Positions 34,079 to 45,903 of a DNA stretch of 64,000 nt are shown one piece after another (positions within the stretch are counted from its first letter, which is position 1; every line of letters begins with the position of its first letter). The DNA lies in the NCBI GenBank assembly GCA_016708925.1, contig JADJET010000010.1, positions 14,366-78,365 of the forward strand. The letters are read 5' to 3'. The translations under genes and the position numbers were made by a program. The notes under the pieces are model-generated. The model saw only the letters and a list, made by a program, of their open reading frames with translations. It was not told where the DNA came from and did not search any database. This DNA comes from Gammaproteobacteria bacterium. Its GTDB lineage: Bacteria > Pseudomonadota > Gammaproteobacteria > Pseudomonadales > Porticoccaceae.

Positions 34079-35257
34079 ATGACGATGGCGGATGGCAGTG
34101 CTTTGATGAACACCTACGGCGAACGGCGGCTGACGCTGGTACGGGGCGAAGGCGCCTGGGTCTGGGATGCGGATGGAAAACGCTATCTGGATGCACTGTC
34201 CGGCATCGCCGTGTGCGGCCTCGGCCACGCCCATCCGGACGTCACGCGCGCCATCGCGGAGCAGGCCGCCACCCTGGTGCACTGTTCCAACCTCTACAAC
34301 ATCCCCGTCCAGCAGGCGCTCTCGCTGGCGCTGCGCGATGCGAGTGGCATGGACAAAGTGTTCTTCGGCAACTCCGGCGCCGAAGCCAATGAAGCCGCGA
34401 TCAAGATCGCGCGCCTGCACGGCCACGCCCGCAACATCGACGTGCCGACGATCATCGTCATGGAAGGGGCCTTCCACGGCCGTACCCTGGCCACCCTCAC
34501 CGCCACCGGCAATCGCAAGGTACAGGCCGGGTTCGAGCCCCTGGTGCGCGGTTTCGTGCGCGCGCCCTACGACGACATCGACGCGGTCGAAACCATCGCC
34601 CGCAACAATCCCGATATCGCCGCGATCCTGGTCGAACCCATTCAGGGCGAAGGCGGCATCCGGATTCCGGCGCCCGATTACCTGGCGCGTCTGCGCGCGC
34701 TCTGCGACCACCACGACTGGCTGTTGATGCTCGACGAGATCCAGACCGGCAATGGCCGCACCGGCAGCCTGTTTCACTACCAGCAGCGCGGGCTGATGCC
34801 CGACGTCGCCACCCTCGCCAAGGGCCTCGGCAACGGCATCCCCATCGGCGCCTGCCTGGCGCGGGGCAAGGCCGCCGAGCTGATGCGCCCCGGCAATCAC
34901 GGCTCGACGTTCGGCGGCAACCCGGTCGCCTGCGCGGCCGGACTGGCGACCCTGAAAGTGATCGCCGAGCAGAATCTCTACGCCCGCGCCGCCGCGCTGG
35001 GGGCACGTCTGCGCGCGGACTTCCAGGCCGCGCTGGCGGGTTGCGACAGTGTGCGCGCGGTGCGCGGCGAAGGGCTCATGCTGGGGATCGAACTGGGCCG
35101 CCCCTGCGCGGAGTTGGTGGATCGTGCCGCCGACCAGGGCTTGCTCATCAATGTCACCGCCGACTCCGTGATCCGTCTGCTGCCGCCGCTGATCATGAGC
35201 GACGCCGAGGCCGACCAGCTGGTGGCGACGCTCACGCCCCTGATCCGCGCCTTCTGA
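34079..35257 (+). CDS. argD: Acetylornithine aminotransferase
   Basis: PLP-dependent class III aminotransferase of arginine synthesis (may also serve succinyldiaminopimelate). 392 aa. Motifs: NSGAEANEAAIKIAR, GAFHGRTLATL, the PLP-aspartate in LLMLDEIQTGNGRTG, the Schiff-base lysine in TLAKGLGNGIPIGA, and GSTFGGNPVACAAGL. ATG at 34079 is the first; ATG at 34085 is also possible. The far longer upstream open frame runs in the wrong frame across the TauE-like gene. argF follows after 73 bp. Confidence 0.95.
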   Translation: MTMADGSALMNTYGERRLTLVRGEGAWVWDADGKRYLDALSGIAVCGLGHAHPDVTRAIAEQAATLVHCSNLYNIPVQQALSLALRDASGMDKVFFGNSGAEANEAAIKIARLHGHARNIDVPTIIVMEGAFHGRTLATLTATGNRKVQAGFEPLVRGFVRAPYDDIDAVETIARNNPDIAAILVEPIQGEGGIRIPAPDYLARLRALCDHHDWLLMLDEIQTGNGRTGSLFHYQQRGLMPDVATLAKGLGNGIPIGACLARGKAAELMRPGNHGSTFGGNPVACAAGLATLKVIAEQNLYARAAALGARLRADFQAALAGCDSVRAVRGEGLMLGIELGRPCAELVDRAADQGLLINVTADSVIRLLPPLIMSDAEADQLVATLTPLIRAF

Positions 35258-35330
35258 TTCGCGCCTTCGCGCGTATTCGCCGGCGTTCCCGCCACTTCCT
35301 CATACCCGCCGTGCGGGGGGGACCAAAACC

Positions 35331-36242
35331 ATGGAACCGAGACATTTTCTGACGCTGGGCGATCTCTCCCGCACCGAACTCGACGCCGTCATCGCGCGCG
35401 CCATCGCCCTCAAGCAAACGCACCGGGAAGGCCGCGAGCAACCGTCCATGACCGGCAAGGTGCTGGGGATGATTTTCGAGAAATCCTCCACTCGCACCCG
35501 GGTGTCGTTCGAGGCCGGCATGGCCCAGATGGGCGGCAGCGCGATATTCCTGTCGCCCCAGGACACCCAGCTCGGCCGCGGCGAACCGGTGGAAGACACC
35601 GCCCGCGTGCTGTCGCGGATGGTGGACATCATCATGGTGCGCACTTACGCCCACGCCAAGCTCGAGGCCTTCGCGCGCCACTCCCGGGTGCCGGTCATCA
35701 ACGCCCTCACCGACGCGCTGCATCCCTGCCAGGTGCTGGCGGACATCCAGACCTTCGTCGAGCAACGCGGCTCCCTGAGCGGCCGGACCGTGGCCTGGAT
35801 GGGCGACGGCAACAACATGTGCCAGTCCTACATCGAGGCCGCCGGCCTGTTCGACTTCGAACTGCGCATCGCCTGCCCGGCCGGCTACGAACCCGACCCC
35901 GCGCGGGTGAAAGCCCAGGGCGCGCGCGTCCGGCTGGGCCATGACCCGGTGGCCGCCGTCGCCGGCGCGGACCTGATCGTCACCGACGTATTCACCTCCA
36001 TGGGCCAGGAAGCCGAGCAACAGGAGCGCGCCGCGCGCTTCGCCGGCTTCCAGGTCAACCACCAGCTGCTCGCCGGCGCCGCGCCCGATGCGCTGTTCAT
36101 GCACTGCCTGCCCGCCCATCGCGGCGAGGAAGTGAGCGCCGCACTGATCGAAGACCCGCGCCACTCCATTGTCTGGGAAGAAGCCGAAAACCGGCTCCAC
36201 AGCCAGAAAGCCCTGATGCAGTTTTTGCTCGGCCACTACTGA
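35331..36242 (+). CDS. argF: Ornithine carbamoyltransferase
   Basis: Makes citrulline from ornithine and carbamoyl phosphate. 303 aa, the usual trimeric anabolic type. Carbamoyl-phosphate site SSTRTR (KSSTRTRVSFE), HPCQ (ALHPCQVLADIQ), the ornithine-binding stretch GDGNNMCQSY, and the catalytic HCLPAHRGEE. Same direction as argD, so an argDF operon is likely. Confidence 0.97.
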   Translation: MEPRHFLTLGDLSRTELDAVIARAIALKQTHREGREQPSMTGKVLGMIFEKSSTRTRVSFEAGMAQMGGSAIFLSPQDTQLGRGEPVEDTARVLSRMVDIIMVRTYAHAKLEAFARHSRVPVINALTDALHPCQVLADIQTFVEQRGSLSGRTVAWMGDGNNMCQSYIEAAGLFDFELRIACPAGYEPDPARVKAQGARVRLGHDPVAAVAGADLIVTDVFTSMGQEAEQQERAARFAGFQVNHQLLAGAAPDALFMHCLPAHRGEEVSAALIEDPRHSIVWEEAENRLHSQKALMQFLLGHY

Positions 36243-36746
36243 GCGCACCGCTACCGACCGCGCTGGCGCAGGGATTCCGGGGCAGCGCGGTTTGTCACGA
36301 TTTTCCCGCCGCCCTTCCTGCCTCCAAAGGCCGCCCTTCCTGCCTCCAAAGTAAGTGGCCGCGCCAAGCATCCCGGTCACGCAATTGATCCCCTGCCCCG
36401 CAGCCCGGAAGGCGCCTAGTCGTACCCGGGTTATCCACAGGCTATCAACACCTTTTTTCGCCACATGTTGTGTTGCATTCGCGCGGCGCCCACACTATCT
36501 TGTATCTGCTCACCGGACCCGCCCCCACCCCCGGTGGTGGGGCAAACGCTTCCGGAAACGCGCTGTAAAGACCCGTTGCGCGCTCAAACTGCAACGCCTT
36601 CTTTACACGCGACACGCGTTTTACGCGCAAGAGGAAGGCGAATACGCGCAGAGGCAGGCGAAAGACGCACCGGGAACGCCCCCTCAAGACCCCGCCGCAT
36701 AACGGCGGACCGGCTCCTGACAACAAACGCAGACAGGCACACCACC
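36243..36746 (+). promoter_or_regulatory. nrdA upstream region with DnaA box and candidate NrdR boxes
   Basis: 504 bp without a gene. It holds a perfect DnaA box TTATCCACA at 36431-36439. Two sequences resemble the NrdR box (ACACWATATATWGTGT), each matching about 11 of 16: 36458-36473 ending ATGTTGTGT, and 36492-36507 beginning ACACTAT. A possible -35 TTGCAT (36472) and -10 TATCTT (36496) overlap the second box. The box spacing (18 bp) is slightly larger than the usual 15-16, so NrdR control is only suggested. A 22-bp tandem duplication (CCGCCCTTCCTGCCTCCAAAG) lies at 36309-36351. Confidence 0.5.
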
Positions 36747-39641
<2,895 letters not shown>

Positions 39642-39671
39642 CAGCGGCACGGATCGGCAACGGCGCCAACC

Positions 39672-39752
39672 CGTCGTTCCCCGCGCAGGCGGGGGCGGGA
39701 ACCCAGGCGCATCGAAGCCTTCTGGATGCCCGCGTGCGCGGGCATGACGAAA
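39672..39752. repeat. Dispersed GC-rich repeat, copy 1
   Basis: CGTTCC-CCGCGCAGGCGGGG ... ATCGAAGCCTTCTGGATGCCCGC-GTGCGCGGGCATGACG. The copy at 60901-60993 has the same order, and 59922-60016 has the same GGATGCCCGC...GCGGGCATGACG end. The ends form imperfect hairpins (CCCGCGTGCGCGGG). A typical intergenic REP/MITE-type element, between nrdA and nrdB. Confidence 0.7.
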
Positions 39753-39757
39753 ATTAC

Positions 39758-39861
39758 CGTTCGTCCCGAGCCCGTCGAAGGATCGAACCATGACCGTATC
39801 GAAGCCGTATTTTTCGGGGTCTGCCATTCACCCTTCGACGCGCTCAGGGCGAACGGCGAGA
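39758..39861. repeat. Inverted pair of a CCGTTCG...GTCGAAGG repeat
   Basis: Left arm CCGTTCGTCCCGAGCCCGTCG-AAGG and right arm (reverse strand) CCGTTCGCCCTGAGCGCGTCG-AAGG agree at about 22 of 25 positions. They bracket about 60 bp. A second intergenic repeat type, adjacent to the previous one. Confidence 0.65.
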
Positions 39862-39922
39862 TTATTCAGCGCATCCCAAGGCAAACCCTGAACACAGCAC
39901 AGCATCACGAGGCACAAAGAAC

Positions 39923-41201
39923 ATGTTGAGTTGGGACGATTTTCACCACGAGGAACCCCTCCGCAAACCGGCGCCCCCCGCCATGCCGCGCGCGCCGGAC
40001 CCGATGCCCGCACCGCCGTCGGCACCCGTAGCGGCGGCAATCGCGACACCGACGCCAAAACCAGCCCGTCGCCGTCCCGGCGCCTGCCGCAAGCACCGCC
40101 CCCGTCGATCTCCACCGCGAAGCCCAGGAACACCTCGCGGCGCTTGACGTGGCGCCCGGCCTCGAAGCCCTCGCAATGGGCGCCGCCCGCGTGCAGGTCG
40201 ACGACAAGCGCATGATCAACTGCCGCGCCGACCTCAACCAGCTGGTGCCGTTCCGCTACGACTGGGCCTGGCAGAAATACCTCGACGGCTGCGCCAACCA
40301 CTGGATGCCGCAAGAGATCAACATGACCGCCGACGTCGCCACTTGGCGCAGCGCCGACGGCCTGAGCGCCGACGAACGCGAGATCGTCAAGCGTTCACTC
40401 GGCTACTTCTCCACCGCCGATTCCCTGGTCGCCAACAACCTGGTGCTGGCCATCTACCGCCACATCACCAACCCCGAGGCACGTCAGTACCTGCTGCGCC
40501 AGGCGTTCGAGGAAGCCATCCACACCCACGCCTACCAGTACTGCATCGAATCCCTGGGCATGGACGAAGGCGAAGTCTTCAACATGTACCGCGAAGTGCC
40601 CTCTGTGGCGAAGAAAGCCGCCTGGAGCCTCAAGTACACCCAGGCGCTGGGCGACCCCACCTTCGTCACCGGCACCCCGGAGACCGACCGCGAGTTGCTG
40701 CGCAATCTGCTCGCCTTCTACTGCGTCACCGAAGGCATCTTCTTCTACTGCGGCTTCACCCAGATCCTCTCCATGGGCCGCCGCAACAAGATGACCGGCG
40801 TCTCCGAGCAGTTCCAGTACATCCTGCGCGACGAATCCATGCACCTCAATTTCGGCATCGACGTCATCAACCAGATCAAGCTGGAAAACCCGCACCTGTG
40901 GAGCGAGGACTTCCAGCGCGAAGCGGTGCGCATGATCATCGAGGGCACCGAACTCGAAATCGCCTACGCCCGCGACACCATGCCCCGCGGCGTGCTGGGC
41001 ATGAACGCCGCCATGATGGAGGACTACCTCCACTTCATCGCCAACCGCCGCCTCAACCAGATCGGCCTCGCCGAACAATACCCGGGCGCCAGCAATCCCT
41101 TCCCCTGGATGTCGGAGATGATGGATTTGCGCAAGGAGAAAAACTTTTTCGAGACGCGGGTGATTGAATATCAGACGGGCGGGGCTTTGAGTTGGGAGTG
41201 A
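39923..41201 (+). CDS. nrdB: Class Ia ribonucleotide reductase, small subunit (apparent frameshift near N-terminus)
   Basis: Diiron-tyrosyl radical subunit. ATG at 39923 gives MLSWDDFHHEEP, the Pseudomonas-type N-terminus, and a Pro/Ala-rich linker. The frame then runs to a stop at 40147. Deleting one A of the AAAA tract at 40057-40060 restores NQPVAVPAPAASTAPVDLHR and the main body from residue ~75 (MINCRADLNQLVPFRYDWAW). Core motifs are intact: EEAIHTHAYQYCIESLG, FFYCGFTQILSMGRRNK, DESMHLNFGIDVINQI. An internal GTG at 40149 or ATG at 40176 could still give the core. Since the gene is normally essential, an assembly indel is likely. Confidence 0.92.
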
Positions 41202-41292
41202 AGGCCGTTGGTGTAATCGCATCCCGCATTGGGGTGTATTTCGCGGAGCTACTCCGGGATGGCTTGTGCAGCCTTATTTGGTCCAAAATTAG

Positions 41293-42776
41293 GGGTCTTT
41301 TGAATTTCGAGTGGGTTAAACGGCATGGGGGTTGATCTTGGTGAAATCGAGCTTGCCGGCGAGGAGGAAGACGACGGTGCGGATGGTGGAGAAATTGCCA
41401 TAGCCGCGCGCCTTGCGCTTTGCGGCCTGGAAGAGGCCGTTAATGGCTTCAAGGAAGCCGTTGGTCTGGCGGGTCTGGGTCCAGGCGACGATGCCCTCGA
41501 TGTGACGGCGGATCATCCTGGCGACCTCCTTCATCGGCTCGACCTTGGAGCGCATCACATTGGTCGCCCATTGCCGGAGCATGGCGCGCACGACATTGAT
41601 CTGCTTGCGCTCCAGGATCTCGCGCAACGGCTCCTTGTAAAGCCAAGCCCGGGCGGTGCGCTTGGTCGTCACCTGGGCGATCAGCGCATCGAGGTCGGCG
41701 CGGGCCGCCGGCGCCAGGCTCGCCCGGTCCTTCAGAAGCTTCCAGCGCAACCCCTTGAGGCTCGGATCAGTCCGCTGTTCGATGCGCCGAGTCTTGTCGA
41801 CGGCGGTACTGGCGTGGGCGATGACGTGGAACTTGTCGAAGGTGATCTGGGCATTGGGCAGATGCTTGGTCACGCCCTTGATGAAGGCGGGCGACATGTC
41901 GATGGAAATGGACGCCACGGCCTCAGGATCGCCGCCGTGGGCGGTAAAGTCGGCGGCAAAGGCCTGGATCGTCTCAGCCCCCCGGCCCTCGGTGACGAAC
42001 AGCACCCGGCGCTCGTCAGCATCGGCGACCAGGGTGATGTAGTCATGGCCGCGGGCCTTCGAGGTCTCATCCGCCGCCAGACGCTTGACGGCGGAGAAGT
42101 CGGCCTGCGCCACGCCCAGATCGACGTAGCGCTTGCAGATGGCCACCACCTGATGCCAGGAGAGATTCACCAGCCGGGCCACGGCCGCGAAGGTCATTTC
42201 CGGCACAGGGTCATGATCAGCGCCTCGAAGAGCAGCGTGAAGCCGGCCAGCCGGCCGGACCAGTCGGGTTCGACCTGGCGAATGCCGCCGTCGGGCAGCC
42301 GCACTCGCGGCACGCGGACTTCCAGATGGCACTCGTGTTGGAAGAAGTTCAGATGCCGATAGCGCTTGGTCACGGTGTCGTGGGCCGGGTGGGTGCCTCG
42401 ATGCCGGGCACGGCAAAGCGGCTGCCGGCGACGAAATCGACCGTGATGGTCAACGACTTCTGGGCAGCGTCGAAATCGACGTCTTTGATGTACCAGGGGG
42501 ACGTAATGCCCAGGGCGGCTTCGAACAGCTTGGCGGTCATGTTGCGGTCACCCAGGTTTCTCAGGGACGAGCATCCTACCCTCTCCAGCGCGGCGGCCCT
42601 CTCGCCGCCCATGTCTCCATGGCTGGATGCACAACCCCGCTGCATCCAGCCATGGGACAGCGCGATCTCACGGGGCGCGCCTCAAGGGTCCGCTCCGCCG
42701 GGCTTCGCCCGCCCTTGACCCACAGCCCCGGGCCACCGCCGTAACGCCCCATTACCCACTCAAAATTCAAAGAGGC
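41293..42776. mobile_element. ISL3-family insertion sequence (copy A)
   Basis: 1484 bp. Imperfect inverted ends: TTTTGAATTTCGAGTGGGT on the left and CTTTGAATTTTGAGTGGGT (reverse strand) on the right. A perfect 8-bp target duplication AAAATTAG flanks it (41285-41292 and 42777-42784), the size expected for ISL3. It sits 91 bp after nrdB and splits a hairpin sequence that continues on the right side. Confidence 0.88.
41316..42540 (-). pseudogene. ISL3-family transposase with two frameshifts
   Basis: Starts MTAKLFEAALGITSPWYIKD at 42540. The first break is near 42395 (a base missing after GIE, before a short HPAHDT-like stretch) and the second near 42200 (before MTFAAVARLVNLSWHQV). The remainder is a long intact C-terminal part with the ISL3 pattern ADETSKARGHDYITLVADAD, SIDMSPAFIKGV, FDKFHVIAH and RQTNGFLEAINGLFQ. 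Both breaks look like single-base losses in short G/C runs. The element is probably not autonomous, unless these are assembly indels. Confidence 0.85.
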
Positions 42777-42832
42777 AAAATTAGACACCTGTGAGGTGCA
42801 ATGTAAGGCACCTTTGGGGTGTCTAATTATAG
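42777..42832. repeat. attC-like hairpin split by two IS elements
   Basis: Joining the flanks of both ISs gives a ~66-bp site. It has GTCCAAA (41281-41287), ATTAGACACC, AGGTGC, AATGTAAG, GCACCT, GGTGTCTAATT, then ATA and core GTTGGGC (44141-44147). Two nested stems (AATTAGACACC/GGTGTCTAATT and AGGTGC/GCACCT) are perfect. The outer GTCCAAA can pair with GTTGGGC with a few wobbles, as in a degenerate attC. It would close a lost upstream cassette. Confidence 0.5.
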
Positions 42833-44134
42833 GGGTCTTCCCCAATCATGGTGGGTAGATTAGCCCTTGATTCCGTCAGGGTAGAGCTGTAGTCCACCCA
42901 GGTGGAAGTAAATCGCGTTGCGGAAACGTTGTTTGTTGCGAAATCCCCGGGCGCGGACCTTCACGGTTTTGATGCGACTGTTCATGCTCTCCGCGTGACT
43001 GTTGTCCACGCCCAGAAGCACGGCGTTGAGAATGCCCCAGAGATGTTTTTTCAGCGTCTTGGCCGTCTGCTGCATCGGCTTGAGGCGGCTGCGCGCCATC
43101 CAGTTGAGCAAGCGCTGCCAGCCTTTATGGGCCCAGGTGCGGCTCTGGTAGCCCCACAGCCGGGTAGCAAACTCCTTGATCGCCCAGGCCCGGGCAGTCT
43201 TCAGCGACGCTTTTCGCAGCGCCGTAAAACCGCGCTGTTGGTGCCAGTCCATCGTGCTCCGGTTACGCAACCACTGGTATTTGCTGCCTTCAGGCGCGCA
43301 TCGCCCCTGTCCGAGCAAGCGCCGGTGCTCCTGGCGGCGTACCTGATCCACCGCCTTCCCCAGATACTGTGCAACATGAAAGCGATCAAAGGCGATCCGG
43401 TGATCGGCATCGGCGAGCGCATCCCGGGTCGCGCGAATGTACGCCGGCCACATGTCCATGCACACGCTCTCGATACCGGACTTCTGCGCCTCCGACAGCA
43501 GCTCATAGAACTCTCCCAGACTGTGGGTCTCCCGGTTCTCCGCCACATGAAGTACCACGCCTTGCTCCTGGTCGGTGACCACGGTGATGTAGTCATGACC
43601 CTTGCGGTACGCGGTTTCATCCACGCTCAATTTCCTCGGCGCCAACCCCGCGCGCCGGGACAGCCCACGCTTCACCGCCCGCTGCAGGATGCCGTCCACG
43701 GCGTTCCAGCTCAGCCGCAGACGATCCGCTACCGCGCTGATCGACGCCACTTTCAGCCAGTTGATCACCAGCGCTTCAAACAGCGCCGTGAAGCCACTGC
43801 CCGGTTCCGCCCACGGCACCCGGATCGTGACCACGCCGTGCTCCGGACACTGCACCCGCGGCACGTCCGCCTCCAGCACGGTCTTTAGCTGGCAGGTGTC
43901 CAGATGGCGCCAGCGTCGAACCCGCTTGTCGTAGCCGGGGCACGGCTTGCCGCACTGACGGCACACCAATTGGCCGCCCCCGTGGGCCACGGCCACTTCC
44001 ACTTCATCGTCGACCAGCGAGACCTGCACTCCGGTCACTTTCCACGGCTTCGCGATGCCCAGTATCTGGCTGTATAACTGTGTGTCTCTCATGGGCCGTC
44101 AGGCTAATCTACCCACTATGATTGGGGAAGACCC
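42833..44134. mobile_element. ISL3-family insertion sequence (copy B)
   Basis: 1302 bp with near-perfect 31-bp inverted repeats beginning GGGTCTTCCCCAATCAT, with one mismatch between ends. A 7-bp direct repeat ATTATAG flanks it (42826-42832 and 44135-44141). It is inserted in the right side of the attC-like hairpin, immediately before the core GTTGGGC. A diverged, deleted copy lies at 28463-28878. Confidence 0.92.
42860..44092 (-). CDS. ISL3-family transposase (intact)
   Basis: 410 aa, full length. An N-terminal zinc-binding region (VCRQCGKPCPGYDKRV ... RVQCPEHG) is followed by an HTH (ISAVADRLRLSWNAVDGIL) and the DDE-type core: DETAYRKGHDYITVVTDQ, CMDMWPAYIRATRDAL, AFDRFHVAQYLG and a C-terminal SHAESMNSRIKTVK supplying the last acidic residue. 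The frame fills most of copy B. Intact ends, intact frame and target duplication suggest recent transposition. Confidence 0.93.
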   Translation of the reverse strand: MRDTQLYSQILGIAKPWKVTGVQVSLVDDEVEVAVAHGGGQLVCRQCGKPCPGYDKRVRRWRHLDTCQLKTVLEADVPRVQCPEHGVVTIRVPWAEPGSGFTALFEALVINWLKVASISAVADRLRLSWNAVDGILQRAVKRGLSRRAGLAPRKLSVDETAYRKGHDYITVVTDQEQGVVLHVAENRETHSLGEFYELLSEAQKSGIESVCMDMWPAYIRATRDALADADHRIAFDRFHVAQYLGKAVDQVRRQEHRRLLGQGRCAPEGSKYQWLRNRSTMDWHQQRGFTALRKASLKTARAWAIKEFATRLWGYQSRTWAHKGWQRLLNWMARSRLKPMQQTAKTLKKHLWGILNAVLLGVDNSHAESMNSRIKTVKVRARGFRNKQRFRNAIYFHLGGLQLYPDGIKG

Positions 44135-44247
44135 ATTATAGTTGGGCGGCAATGAGGGCGTGGTTGTAACTCCTAATCGTGATCGAGTAAGAACGACAGC
44201 GAAGCACACATCAACGCAGCAATGAGTGAAAATATTCTTGGTGATCT

Positions 44248-44652
44248 ATGAGGTTAGCAGCAACAGTTGTCGCGATTTTCTTCCTGTCCTATTCGGCACA
44301 GGCCGCCGCATGGAGTAAGGCAATCTGGCCATTCAACACGCCATACATGGTCGCAAAGCAGATTTGTACGAACGCCGAAGGCTGGGCGAAGAGTGCGGTC
44401 CAAAGCCGAGGCTATGGTGGGCAGGCTGAATTGATGCGGGAGCTTCGAAATACTCAGGAGCTAGAGATTCGAGATGATCCTAAGTACAAGGAATGGCACG
44501 CAATCTACTACGGCGAGATGACGAAGTTCGTTAGGCTGGTGTGGAAAAACCCTAACGTCACTGAAGACATGGCGGTCGAGATGGTCGCAAGAGACTGCAA
44601 TTCGCGCATCAATTCAATACAGAAGCGACTAGAAAATGCGGATCCTGACTGA
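44248..44652 (+). CDS. Secreted/periplasmic hypothetical protein (cassette gene)
   Basis: Function not recognised. 134 aa with a clear Sec signal peptide (MRLAATVVAIFFLSYSAQAA, cleavage after AQA), leaving ~115 residues. The mature part is rich in charged and aromatic residues (WHAIYYGEMTKFVRLVWKNP) and has two cysteines (KQICTNAEG and ARDCNSR) that could form a disulfide. It is bounded by core GTTGGGC at 44141 and the exactly complementary inverse core GCCCAAC at 44659, so it is an integron-type gene cassette. GC content is lower than in the core genes. Confidence 0.75.
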   Translation: MRLAATVVAIFFLSYSAQAAAWSKAIWPFNTPYMVAKQICTNAEGWAKSAVQSRGYGGQAELMRELRNTQELEIRDDPKYKEWHAIYYGEMTKFVRLVWKNPNVTEDMAVEMVARDCNSRINSIQKRLENADPD

Positions 44653-44658
44653 GTTGCC

Positions 44659-44710
44659 GCCCAACAATTCGTTGAAGGCCGACGGCCCTGACGGGCCGCG
44701 GCCTTAACTC
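44659..44710 (+). other. attC site interrupted by an IS3 element (left part)
   Basis: GCCCAAC (44659-44665), AATTCGTTGAAGGCCGA, stem CGGCCC-TGAC-GGGCCG, then CGGCCTTAACTC. The missing end continues after the IS as AAACGTTAGCC (45970-45980). Rejoined, the site is a textbook 63-bp attC ending ...TTAACTCAAACGTTAGCC. The inverse core exactly complements the cassette's opening core at 44141-44147. Confidence 0.88.
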
Positions 44711-44740
44711 TGATCCTACCCACCAACAACGGACACGCCG

Positions 44741-45607
44741 CTAAGCGGCTTGTTGTGCCTCAAACGCTTCCGGGCTGATGTTGCCGTTGGCGCTGTGTCG
44801 GCGGGTTCGATTGTAGTCTGTCTCGATGTATTCAAACACGGCGTTGCGTACCTGCTGGCGCGTGGTGAAGCGCTCACCGTGGATCGCTTCCACCTTCAAT
44901 GAGTGGAAGAAGCTCTCGGCACACGCGTTATCGTAGCAATTCCCCTTCGCGCTCATGCTGCTGAGCAGCTTGCTCGTTTTGATCAGGCGCTGAAAATCAC
45001 CGGAACAATATTGGCTGCCCCGATCCGAATGGAAGATAACACCCTCGGGTGAGCGCCGGCGCCACAGCGCCATCCGCAGGGCGTCGCACACCAGCGCCGC
45101 CGTCATGCGCTCCGACATCGACCAGCCCACCACCCGACGGCTGTACAGGTCAATGACCGTCGCCAGATACAGCCAACCCTCGTCGCTCCACAAATACGTG
45201 ATGTCGCCAACCCACTTTTGGTTCGGCTGCGTGGCCGTGAAATCTTGCTGTAGCAAATTCGGGGCAACCGGCAGGTGGTGTTTCGCGTTCGTCGTCGCCT
45301 TGAACTTCCTGGCGGCCTTGGCCCGGAAACCCTGCCGGTTAAGACTCGCGGCCACCGTCTTGCGGTTGGCGGGCGTGCCCGTGTCCACCAGGTCCGCCGC
45401 CAGACGTGGCGCCCCGTAACGCCCTTTGCGGGCGAGAAAGGCCTGCGCCACGCGCTGATCGAGCGCCTGACGGACGCGCGTCCGGGTCGCGGGTTGCTGC
45501 TGGCGCCGGCACCAGGCGTAAAACCCGCTGCGCGACACGGCAAAGACGCGCGCCATCCGCTTCACCGCAAATTCCGCGCGATGCCAGCTCATAAAGGCGT
45601 ACTTCAC
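44741..45607 (-). CDS. IS3-family transposase orfB (integrase core)
   Basis: 288 aa. HTH_21-like start (FAVSRSGFYAWCRRQ), then an rve integrase core with the DDE triad: first D in WVGDITYLWS, second D in FHSDRGSQYCS, E in NACAESFFHSLKVE. It overlaps orfA by 4 bp. An A AAA AAG slippery run in orfA (coding strand of about 45641-45648) gives a -1 frameshift, so an OrfAB fusion is expected as the active transposase. Confidence 0.95.
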   Translation of the reverse strand: MKYAFMSWHRAEFAVKRMARVFAVSRSGFYAWCRRQQQPATRTRVRQALDQRVAQAFLARKGRYGAPRLAADLVDTGTPANRKTVAASLNRQGFRAKAARKFKATTNAKHHLPVAPNLLQQDFTATQPNQKWVGDITYLWSDEGWLYLATVIDLYSRRVVGWSMSERMTAALVCDALRMALWRRRSPEGVIFHSDRGSQYCSGDFQRLIKTSKLLSSMSAKGNCYDNACAESFFHSLKVEAIHGERFTTRQQVRNAVFEYIETDYNRTRRHSANGNISPEAFEAQQAA

Positions 45608-45903
45608 TTCTGGTGCTTCGCGAAGTACGCCGCCGCCTTTTTTAGGATCGCGAGCTCCTCGGTCTGTTCGGCCAGCTGGCGCTTGAGGCGGGCGTTCTCG
45701 ACCGCCATTTGGTGCTCCGCCTCGCCGCGGTCCTGCCGCAGGCGCGCCTGCGCCCGCCAGCTGTAGATCTGGGATTCATGTAACCCGAGCTGCTTCGCCG
45801 CGTCGGTCACGCCGACCCGATCCGCCAAGCCCAGCGCCTCCGCCCGGTACTCCGGCGAGTGACGCCGGCGGGTCGTTTTGGTCTGCTGCATTTGCTTTGC
45901 CAT
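45604..45903 (-). CDS. IS3-family transposase orfA
   Basis: 99 aa. Helix-turn-helix (RRHSPEYRAEALGLADRVGV then DAAKQLGLHESQIYSWR) followed by a leucine-zipper-like segment (ENARLKRQLAEQTEELAILK). The CTAAAAAAGG slippery sequence lies near the 3' end. It binds the IS ends; as part of the OrfAB fusion it directs transposition. Confidence 0.94.
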   Translation of the reverse strand: MAKQMQQTKTTRRRHSPEYRAEALGLADRVGVTDAAKQLGLHESQIYSWRAQARLRQDRGEAEHQMAVENARLKRQLAEQTEELAILKKAAAYFAKHQK

